From Panopea generosa (Eukaryota; Mollusca; Bivalvia; Adapedonta; Hiatellidae): a stretch of DNA of 64,000 nucleotides. The stretch is taken from NCBI GenBank assembly GCA_029582155.1, contig CM055896.1:26379184-26443183 (forward strand), given 5' to 3'. Below, piece after piece: positions 43,801 to 55,800 of this stretch. The notes below the pieces were generated by a model. That model did no database searches. It was not told the DNA's origin and saw only the letters and a list, made by a program, of their open reading frames with translations. The translations under genes were made by a program, and so were the position numbers. The first letter of the stretch is position 1, and each line of letters starts with the position of its first letter.

Positions 43801-46800
43801 ATCTTGAAACACAGTTACGGTCAAAAATTATCTCTCTTGAAAACCAAATCTTGTCATTGGAAAGAGTAAAGACACATGAAAAGTCATTGCTAGAAGAACA
43901 AATTGTAAGTATTGCTATGTCTTCTTTTTCAGAAAAAAACATGAAGTTGTGACCTTTGCTTCAGCATTGTCATTGTTATCTGGTAATGTTCAGCTTGGCT
44001 TTTTCTGTTTCTCAAGTGAATAAACTTCATAATCACTTTTATATTCATTATATTATAACCACAAAATATATATCTAACTCAGCTAAGTTCACATAGTTAT
44101 GTCTCTAAAACCTAAGGTTCAAGTTTTTATGCCTCTGTTGGGAAGGCATGTGATAATATCAGTGACTGTCACAGTTCCTCCAATATTTTGTGACCTGCCT
44201 GTAACTTTGTCATACATGGATGGATTCCAAAAACACTTGGTTCAGTTGATCAAAATATACTGACGACAAGCCATGTGTAATATCCAGACCCATACCTCAA
44301 AGGACACGGTCACTGAGTTTGTTTGATCACATTTCGAGTCTGTTTGAGATTTCGTGTCCAGTCAGCAACTTTGTCATCTATGGGTGGATTTCAAAAAACT
44401 CAGCTCAATTGATCAGCATTACATGTCACACATGAGACCCAGACCAATAGCTCAAAGGTCAAGGTCACACTTCAAATTTGTTTCACAACATGTTGAGTCT
44501 GTTTAAGATTTCTTGTCCAGCTGATTATTTTGTACATAGGGCCTATTTGTTTGTCCTCCCCACTCCCCAACCCCAAATAAAAAATGGTTTGTGAATTTTG
44601 TGAGAAAAGCTTTGGCCAACATAAACCAGTAGAGCATACTCAGGTCTTCCTGGGTCTTATATTTTTATTCCAAATTAATTTGTTTTAGATGCAAGGTGTG
44701 ATCGCGATAAGTATGCAATGTTAGGGTAGTAGAAGTCATTTGAGAGACATAATATTGTATTGTCTTTGAAAAGAATTTCTAGTTATCATTGAAGGGGGTG
44801 AAACCTCGTTGGAGCTTTGAACAATAACAAACCTAACCTAAACCTTGATCATTTTAGTAATCGCAGCGTCTGTCCTTTCTGGTACTTTGTGTCCGGCCTG
44901 TAACTTTGTCATGCATAGATGGATTTTGTTAATACAAATGATCAACATAACATGATGATTGTCGTGAGTTAGACCCACACCCATACCACAAAGGTCATGG
45001 TCACACTTTGAGTTTGTTTGACATAACTTTGTGTCTGTGTGAGATTTCGTCTCCGGCCTGTAACTTTGTCATGCATAGATGGATTTTACTGTTTGACAAC
45101 ACTTTCAGTCTGTGTGAGGTTTTGTGTCCGGTCTTTAACTTTGTCACCTTTGGATAAATTTCAAAAACACTTGGCTCAGTAGATCAACATGACATGATAA
45201 AGTGTCATGTAAGACCCGGAACCTTTCCTCAGAGGTCAAGGTCAGACTTTCAATTTGTTTGATATTTCGTACCTGGTCTTTGTCTTTAGCTTGGCTCAAT
45301 TGATCAAGATGATATGACGATGTGTCTCATGTAAGACCCAGAACCGTACCTCAAAGGTCAAGGTCACACTTTTGAGTTTGTTCGACAACACTTTGAATCT
45401 GTTTGAGATTTCAGGTCAGGTCTGTAAGTTTATCATACATGGATGGATTTAAAAAACACAATTTATCATTTGATCAACATGACATGACAAAGTGTTGCTT
45501 TAAGACATAGAACCTAACCTCATAGGTCAAGGTCACACTTTCAGTTTGTTTCATGTCTGGTCTGTAATTTGTTTTACATGGAGGGATTTTAAAATAGCTT
45601 GACACAAGTCATGTCATGATGATTTGTAACCTGCATTTACCTGTAGAAATACCTAGACATTTACATCAGATGTCAAGGTCAAGGTTACCCAAAAGTCAAG
45701 GTCACACTATAATGCAAAAAAAATAAAATTGTGTGTCTAGTCAGAAACTTCAGTCCATGTTTCTTGGTATTCATAGATACATCGCTACCTATTATAAAAT
45801 TTATTGTTATTTTCACAGACCATTTTTGGGGGCATGCGACACTTACCAGTGACATTTCTTGTTTGGAAATTGAATCTTATACTTTAATTCATTTAATTGC
45901 TTTTTCTTACTTAGTTGAGAGTATCAGAATGAGATAAGTTTGCTATCTTAATATTAAACGTGATTATCCTCCAGTCCAAGTATGAGTGTGAGGAGAAGGA
46001 GTCTCTGGAGAAGCTAGTCTGTACTGAGACACGTCTGGAAGAAGCGGAGGACACAAACCACAAACTACAGGTACTCTATACTTTATATGGCAATAAAACC
46101 TCATCAAAGTTCATCAAGTATGTATAGATTATTACAGATTCCTGGTTAGTTATCCTTATAGATTAACACACACACCACACATAGCATACACTTTTTATTT
46201 ACAACTTATGTGGAAAAAAAACAATTATATAGTCATTGTTTATTTGGTAGTCATTGCATCATTTTCCCTCTGTAAGTCAAAATATATGGAGAAAGAATTA
46301 GTTATCAAATATATAGGGATGAGGGCATCAGCTATCAAATTATTTCCCAGCCTTGTAAGTTATTTCCATGCCTAGATTATTCTTTCCCTGCCTAGTTAAT
46401 TATTTCCCAGCCTAGTAAATTCTTTCCCTGCCTCATTGATTCTTTTCCAGCCTTGTTAATTCTTTCCCTGCTTTACTGATTTTACTGAATCAGTGAGACG
46501 GGAAATAATTAAATAGGCTGGGAAAGAATCAGTGAGGCTGGGAAAGAATCAGTGAGGCAGGGAAAGAATTAACTAGGCTGGGAAAGAATTGAAATGGCTG
46601 AGAAAGAATCAGCCAGGCTGGGAAAGAATCAGTGAGGCAGGGAAAATAATTAACTAGGCAGGGAAATAATACACTAGGCTGGGAAAGAATCAGTGAGGTA
46701 GGGACAGAATAGAGTAGGCAAGGAAATAATTAGCCAGGAGGAATGAACTGACAGTTACACCTGAATACTTTGTAGGAGCTTATAAAAATATAAAAAAATC

Positions 46801-49800
46801 ACATTTTCTCTCCTAACTTTGTAATGTTATCACAGTTTTAATTGTTTTCCCTGACAGAGTCAGATCAAAGAGGTGGAGAAAACTTGTGACAATTTGAAAC
46901 TGGAAATCAACAACAAGCAAACACAGTTAGCACAAGTAAAAGCACAGGTTAAAATGCTGGAAGATGAACTGAAACTTAGTAAGGAGAAACTAGAAACTTC
47001 GAAAGAGAAATCAAAGTCTATAGACTCTGAACTTATCTCTTGTAATAAAGGTATGGATGAATGATGCTGCAATCATGTTGTTTTGTTAGAGACAAACACA
47101 TCTGATTACTTTGTACATTTTAGTTTTATCAATGTGTATAGAATAATTCATGCGGTTTTGAAACCTTAAAAACCAACTCTAAAATGTTACACTGAGTTAA
47201 ACAACTTATCATGGTCTTTACTCCTTTGTAACATCAAAAGTATGTCATTTTTATGTCCATCCCCAACATTGAAAGAACCATGAAGAGACATTCAGTGATG
47301 AACCGCAAATTGCAACTTTTTTTTTTAGCTCCTTTGAGCAAAAGCTAGAGGTGAGCAATTTTATACAGTAGTTATATAACCATAATGTCTTAGACAAGTT
47401 CTTTAACTGGCCAAATTGGATAATGTTGTTGAACCTTGAAATAATTAAAAAAAGGCTCTATTTGACCTTGTTTGTACTCTAGCACTGGCATTTTTAATTT
47501 GATCCTCACCAAAGTTACTAACACACACGGTTTTCATTTCATCTTCACCAAACTTACACAGTAGTGTAAAACCATAATGTCTTGGACTAGCCAAATTAGA
47601 TAATTAATGTTGGAGTTGTGCCTTTTGAATTGTTATTAATTGCATTATATTATTTAGAATTATGTGCTTTCTGGCATGTGCAGTTTTTGACTTGATAGTC
47701 ATCAAACTTACAAAGTATATGTATGTTATATCTATACTGTATCTTAACTGACAAAATTCAAATGTCTGATGTATGGCTCTTGCATAATGAAAATAATTGC
47801 CTTCTTTTGCATTGATGCTTCTGCCACAGGTGAGCTATTTAGAAGAGCAAATGTTGCACTTTATTGTTGTTTAACTTGCCTGCATGGATAGCTCACAGGT
47901 GAGTTTTTGTGATTGCCCTGTGTCTGTCGTCTGCCCTTGTTAGCTCACCTGAGCCGAAGGCTCACAGGTGAGCTTTGTGATCACCTGGTGTCCGTCGTCT
48001 GTTGTCCATCATTAACTTTTAGCTTCTAACAACTTCTTCTCTGAAACCACTGGGCCAATTTTTATATAACTTCACAGAAATAATCCTTGGGTGACCCTCT
48101 ACCTAATTTGTTCAAGCCATCTTGATTCATCAAAAAACATGGCCCCCAGGGGGTGGGGCAAGTTTATAGTGAAAACTTAAAAAATTTTCTTGTCAGAAAC
48201 TACTGGCTCGATTTTAAAATAATTTCACAGAAATGTTTCTTGGGTGACCCTTTACCAAGTTTGTTCAAGCAATCTTGATTCTTCAAAAAACAAGGCCGCC
48301 AGGGGGATGCGTTAGTTTACTATATAAGCTATAGTAAAAACTTAAAAAAGTCTTCTTGTCAGAAACCACTGGGCCAATTTTAATATAACTTCACAGAAAT
48401 GTTCCATAGGTGAATCTCTACCAAGTTTTTTCAAGCCATGTTGATTCGTCAAAAAACATGGCCACCAGGGGGCAGTGCAAGTTTTATTAGTAAAAACTTA
48501 AAAAAACTTCTTGTTAGAAACTACTGGCTTGATTTTAAAATAATTTCACAGAAATGTTCCTTGGAGGACCTTTCACCAAGTTTGTTCAAACCGAAGTGAT
48601 TTGTCAAAAAACATTGCGGCCAGGGGGTGGGGTTAGTTTACTTTATAAGCTTTAGTAAAAACTTAAAAAAATTTTTTGTCAGAAACTACTGGCTTGATAT
48701 TAAAATAATTTCACAGAAATGTTCCTTGGGTGACCCTTTACCAAGTTTATTCAAGCCGTTGTTATTTGTTAAAAAACATGACCACCACAGTGAGGTGCTA
48801 GTTTACTATATAGGCAGCTATAGTAAAATCTTCAAAAGCCTTCATGTCAGAATCTATTTACATGATTTCTATGTAATTTCACTGACATTTACCATTGGTG
48901 AACTTCTACCAAGTTAGAACTCTTAACAAAAAAAATTCTAACTACTCGCCCATCTGGTTTTTCTGGAATTTTGTGTGTACATGTATTATATAATCTACTT
49001 ATGTTGGGTGACTCAAGGTCAGTCAGGTGAGTGATATAGGGCTATCTTGGCCCTCTTGTTAACTTTATCTTTAAACGTCTTCTTCTCTGTAACCACTTGA
49101 CAGATTTTCTCCAAATTTGGTGTGAAGCATTCCTATATAAAGCTCTCTCAAGTTTGTTTTAATCATAACCCCTTCCCATGGTCTTACCAGGATTTTTTCA
49201 AAATTTCCAATATTTTCTTCTCCGAAAGCGCAAGGCTTGGAATTATTTTGCATGTAGTATCACCTAATCAGTTTCTCTCAGGTTTATTCAAGCCATGACC
49301 CTGGGTGAAAATTTGCTATGCCCCAGGGACTTATCAGTTCAACATAAGGAAATTTTCATTTAAAGATCTTCTCAAGAACTGACAAGCCAAATTTGTTTAT
49401 ATTTGGTATAAATTATCCCTATGAGTAGGGGTATCAAGTTTGTTGAAATAAAGGGGTTAGGTCCATTGGGGACTGACTTTTAAAAAAAAAAAATCTTCTT
49501 CTCAAGAACCGACAAACCAAATTTGTTTATATTTAGTTTAAATGATCTCTATGAATAGGGGTTTGAAGTTTGTTCAAATAAAGGAGCTAGGTTCACGAGT
49601 GTCGCGAGTACGACCCACACCTGTACCTCAATGGTCAAGGTCACACTTTGAGTTTGTTTGACAACACTTTGAGTCCATGTTAGATTTCATGTACAGCCTG
49701 TAACTTTGTAATGTATAGATTGATTTTATAAATATTTGCTACAAATGATCAACATAACATGATGACATGTCACACTTAAACCCAGACTTACACTTCAAAG

Positions 49801-52800
49801 GTCAAGGTCACAATTTAACTTTGTTGATCAGTATTAGTACCTGAAAGTCACTTTTGATGAGATAGATAAACTGCTGAAATACCAGATATATCTATTTAAG
49901 GATACTTGATGATAAATTGATGTTGCTATGAAACTATTACAGAAAAGGATGAGCTGATGTTACGTAATGCAGAGCTATCTCAACAACTTGCTGCTGTTCA
50001 GAGATCAGCACAGAATGACAAAAACATGCTAGAGGAAGACAAACGTGGCTTAGAGCATGACCTCAAGGCAACAACAGAAGCAGAAAACATGCTCAAACAA
50101 CAGTGTGAGGAACTAGCCAATAAGGTGGGGCATTACCGTTACAGTCTGATTGTAAATACTATCTCAAGCTTTACTGGACTTTAATGCTTGTAATTTATCG
50201 TGTTCATTTTCTTGTCATGATGTTTCATCAACTCACCTATGTTTATAACTCGTCATTGATATAATAATGTATCCATCTACATCAACAAATGATAAAAATA
50301 ACAAAACCTATACAAAGAGACATAGAGCACAATGCATGTAATTGAAAATCATTAGGCTTGCTCCATATAATTTGATGTTAATATGAGCAGTTTTAACAAG
50401 AGAGAGACCCATTATAGAGAGTGAATGTGGGTTCTGTTGAGGCATTACTTACTAACCATCATGTTACTAGTGTTAAAATATTATTAAATAACCGCTACGT
50501 TACTAGTGTTAAACCGTTACTTTATAACTACTACATTACTAGTGTTAAACCGTTACTTAATAACTACTACATTACTAGTGTTAAACTGTTACTTAATAAC
50601 CACTACATTTCAAGTGGTAAAACTTTACTTAATAACCACTACGTTACTAGTGTTAAAACTTTACTTAATAACCACTACATTATTAGAGTTAAAACTTTAC
50701 TTAATAACCACTACGTTACTAGTGTTAAAACTTTACTTAATAACCACTACGTTACTAGAGTTAAAACTTTACTTAATAACCACTACGTTACTAAAGTTAA
50801 AACTTTACTTAATAACCACTACGTAACTTGTGTTAAAACTTAACTTAATAACCACTACGTTACTAGTGTTAAAACTTTACTTAATAACCACTACGTTACT
50901 AGAGTTAAAACTTTACTTAATAACCACTACGTTACTAGAGTTAAAATTTTACTTAATAACCACTACGTTACTAGTGTTAAAACTTTACTTAATAACCACT
51001 ACGTTACTAGTGTTAAAACTTTACTTAATACTTAATAACCACTACATTGCTAGTGTTAAACCTTTACTTAATAACCACTACGTTACTAGAGTTAAAACTT
51101 TACTTAATAACCACTACGTTACTAGTGTTAAAACTTAACTTAATAACCACTATGTTACTAGTGTTAAAACTTTACTTAATAACCACTACGTTACTAGAGT
51201 TAAAACTTTACTTAATAACCACTACGTTACTAGTGTTAAAACTTTACTTAATAACCACTACGTTACTAGAGTTAAAACTTTACTTAATAACCACTACGTT
51301 ACTAGAGTTAAAACTTTACTTAATAACCACTACGTTACTAGAGTTAAAACTTTACTTAATAACCACTACGTTACTAGTGTTAAAACTTTACTTAATAACC
51401 ACTACATTGCTAGTGTTAAAACTTTACTTAATAACCACTACATTGCTAGTGTTAAACCTTTACTTAATAACCACTACGTTACTAGTGTTAAACCTTTACT
51501 TATTAACCACTACGTTACTAGTGTTAAACCTTTACTTAATAACCACTACGTTACTAGTGTTAAAACTTTACTTAATAACCACTATGTTACTAGTGTTAAG
51601 CCTTTACTTAATAACCACTACGTGACTAGTGATAAACCTTTACTTAATAACCACTACGTTACTAGTGTTAAAACTTTACTTAATAACCACTACGTTACTA
51701 GTGTTCAAACTTTACTTAATAACCACTACATAACTAGTGTTAAAACTTTACTTAATAACCACTACATTACTAGTGTTAAAACTTTACTTTATAACCACTA
51801 CATTACTAGTGTTAAACCTTTACTTAATAACCTCTACGTGACTAGTGATAAACCTTTACTTAATAACCACTACGTTACTAGTGTTAAAACTTTACTTAAT
51901 AACCACTATGTTACTAGTGTTAAACCTTTACTTATTAACCACTACATTACTAGTGTTAAACCTTTACTTAATAACCACTACGTTACTAGTGTTAAAACTT
52001 TACTTAATAACCACTACATTACTAGTGTTAAACCTTTACTTAATAACCACTACGTGACTAGTGATAAACCTTTACTTAATAACCACTACGTTACTATTGT
52101 TAAAACTTTACTTAATAACCACTATGTTACTAGTGTTAAACCTTTACTTAATAACCACTACGTTACTAGTGTTAAAACTTTACTTAATAACCACTACATA
52201 ACTAGTGTTAAAACTTTACTTAATAACCACTACGTTACTAGTGTTAAAACTTTACTTAATAACCACTACATAACTATTGTTAAAACTTTACTTAATAACC
52301 ACTACGTTACTAGTGTTAAAACTTTACTTAATAACCAGTATGTTACTAGTGTTAAACCTTTACTTAATAACCACTACGTGACTAGTGATAAACCTTTACT
52401 TAATAACCACTACGTTACTAGTGTTAAAACTTTACTTAATAACCACTACATTACTAGTGTTAAAACTTTACTTAATAACCACTACGTTACTATTGTTTAA
52501 CCTTTACTTAATAACAACTATGTTACTAGTGTTAAACCTTTACTTAATAACCACTACGTGACTAGTGTTAAACCTTTACTTAATAACCACAACGTTACTA
52601 GTGTTTAATCTTTACTTAATAACCACTATGTTACTAGTGTTAAAACTTTACTTAATAACCACTACATTACTAGTGTTAAAACTTTACTTAATATCCACTA
52701 CATTACTATTGTTAAAATTTTACTTAATAACCACTTTGTGACTAGTGTTAAACCATAACTTAATAACCACTACATTACTAGAGTTAAAACTTTACTTAAT

Positions 52801-55800
52801 AACCTCTACGTTACTAGTGTTAAACCTTTACTTTATAACCACTACATTACTTGTGTTAAACGTTTACTTTATAACCACTATGTGACTAGTGTTAAACCTT
52901 TACTTAATAATAACCACTACGTTACTAGTGTTAAACCTTTACTTAATAACCACTACGTGACTACTGATAAACCTTTACTTAATAACCACTACGTTACTAG
53001 TGTTAAACCTTTACTTAATAACCACCACGTGACTAGTGTTAAACCTTTACTTAATAACCACTATGTGACTAGTGTTAAACCTTTACTTAATAACCACTAC
53101 GTGACTAGTGTTAAACCTTTACTTAATAACCACCACTTGACTTCTGTTAAATCTTTACTTAATAACAACTACATTACTAATTTTAAACCATTACTTAATA
53201 ACCACTATGTGACTAGTGTTAAACCTTTACTTAATAACCGCTATGTGACTAGTGTTAAACCTTTACTTAATAACCACTATGTGACTAGTGTTAAACCTTT
53301 ACTTAATAATAACCACTACTAGACTAGTGTTAAACCTTTACTTAATAACCACTATGTGACTAGTGTTAAACCTTTACTTAATAACCACTATGTGACTAGT
53401 GTTAAACCTTTACTTAATAATAACCACTACTAGACTAGTGTTAAACCTTTACTTAATAACAACTACATTACTAATTTTAAACCATTACTAAATAACCACT
53501 ATGTGACTAGTGTTAAACCTTTACTTAATTACCACAATGTGACTTGTGTTAAACCTTTACTTAATAACCACTACGTGACTAGTATTAAAACTTTACTTAA
53601 TAACCACTACGTGACTAGTGTTAAACCTTTACTTATTAACCACTTCATTACTAATGTTAAACCTTTACTTAATAACCACTACGTGACTAGTGTTAAACCT
53701 TTATTAATAGCCACTACATTACTAGTGTTAAACCTTTACTCAATAACCACTACGTTACTAGTGTTAAACCTTTACCTAATAATCACTACGTGACTAGTGT
53801 TAAACCTTTACTTAATAACCACTATATTACTAGTGTTAAACCTTTACTTAATAATCACTACGTGACTGGTGTTAAACCTTTACTTAATAACCACTATGTG
53901 ACTAGTGTGAAACTTTTACTTAATAACGACTACGTTACTAGTGTTAAAACGTTACTTTAACCATTACTTAAAAAGTTAAAGTCACTTGCATGTACATGTG
54001 CTTCTATTGTGAATTGTATGAAATGTTTACATGATTTGAAACAAGGTGCGAACATACGTGAGAAGGCGGCAAGTAGTTGTAGATATATTGTGTTAACATG
54101 TTTATGTCTCACTTGTTGTTAAGGTAGAGGAGATGACTTTGGCTCAGTCCAATCACACATCTAACTCTGAAGACATTGGTAGACTACAGGAAACTGTGAC
54201 AGCCTTAGAGGATCAGTTGATGGAGAAAAACAAGGTAAATCGACTAACACTGCTATACATGACATGCACATAACATCTTCAAGTGGTCTTGTCATCAGTT
54301 TTGTAATTATACATTTGATAATATATTTCCACAAGTTTTCAGTCAAGTCTTTCCAGGAGAGTAATCACTGTTTTGTTGTGAACATAGCTGCACTTCATTT
54401 TGAGTGGATGTTAGAACCATAAATTTGGAAAAGTTATTGAACATGCTTGATTGGATAGTTATTGAGTTATTGCCTGTAAAAAATTTACATTTGCATTTTC
54501 ATCTTGTCACATTTTATTAATATCATTTTTAGCTCTACTGGCTAAAGTCTAGAAGGGCTTATGCTTTGGTGCATTGTCCGTCACCTGCTGTCTTCCGTTT
54601 GCAGCACTGTCTTTAAAATCACTGGGTTTGGTTATTTTTTTATTTAAAAATTCCAATATCATTAAAATCAGATCAATTTTAGCTTCAATACTCTCCGCAC
54701 AGTAGATCTGACGGCCATGCATAGAGGGTCATCTCAGATTGACCTTTCCACCAACCAGTCAGAGCATTGCTTTACAGATTTAGAAAGTGAAAAAAAGTCT
54801 ATATATAATACGTGATTATCACGCATTCATAATTTTTATGACCAAAACAGTGCCCATGATAAACGTAAATGGTTTTTAGAAATTTTAGAAATCGGGAATG
54901 ATACTGGGACATTTTTTATTTATACAACATAGGATGATCACTACCTATGTGATTAATAAGTGCATTATATGCAATTTCCCTTTCTCGAATGCTATGTTGT
55001 AAATTTCAACAAACTGCAAATGTAACGATTTATCTGATTGAGAAAATAGAGAAAATACAACTGGGAAATAGAGGATTCTCATTTTCTCATCTATTTGCGC
55101 AAAAATATTATTTAGTTTGATATCTGAAACATCATCTAGTCATAGCACATACATTTGGTTCAATAAGGAGGATTGAATTTCCAAGTGGGGTCCCAAAAGG
55201 TTTAACATTTTGCAAACAAGTACATGTACATTGGGAATACTTTGTGAATATGGAACATTCTCATTTTCCCATCCATTTCTGCAAAAATAATTCAAAAAGT
55301 GAGATTACAAGTATTCTCCAGTAACAGCAAATTACATAAGGGAAATTACATTTTCATTAGTGGCCAGAAGGTTCCCAAAAGGTGTAAGTCCACAATTGAT
55401 TTTCCTTCTTATTTCTTTAGTGAATAAAACATTTGTAAAGGTGTGTCATTCATAGAAGATCCAAATCAAGGAAGGGAAACTTACACATTATTGCAAAAAT
55501 AATTCTCAATTTGATATTTATGGCATTGTGTAATAATGGCAAATCAATAAGGAGGATTGAATTTTCATAAAAGGGTTGAAAAATCTTCACTAACTCCTCT
55601 TTCTATTACATATACATATATTCAAAGGCCTTTGTATCATTTCAATTGATGCAGAAGTCCTGAATTGTTGCATCCATTTATACATTGCAGTTCTTTTAAG
55701 GACATGAGTTCCATAAACAGTGTGTAAGAATGCTTTTATCTCACTGTTTTCCTATTTTTTTATTAAAATTTTATGATAGATCGCTGTCAAGTTATGAAGT

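Noticed and set aside
50421..53793. ORFs of up to 292 codons with NNHYVTSVKTLL repeats
   Set aside because: They are 12-residue translations of the 36-bp satellite.
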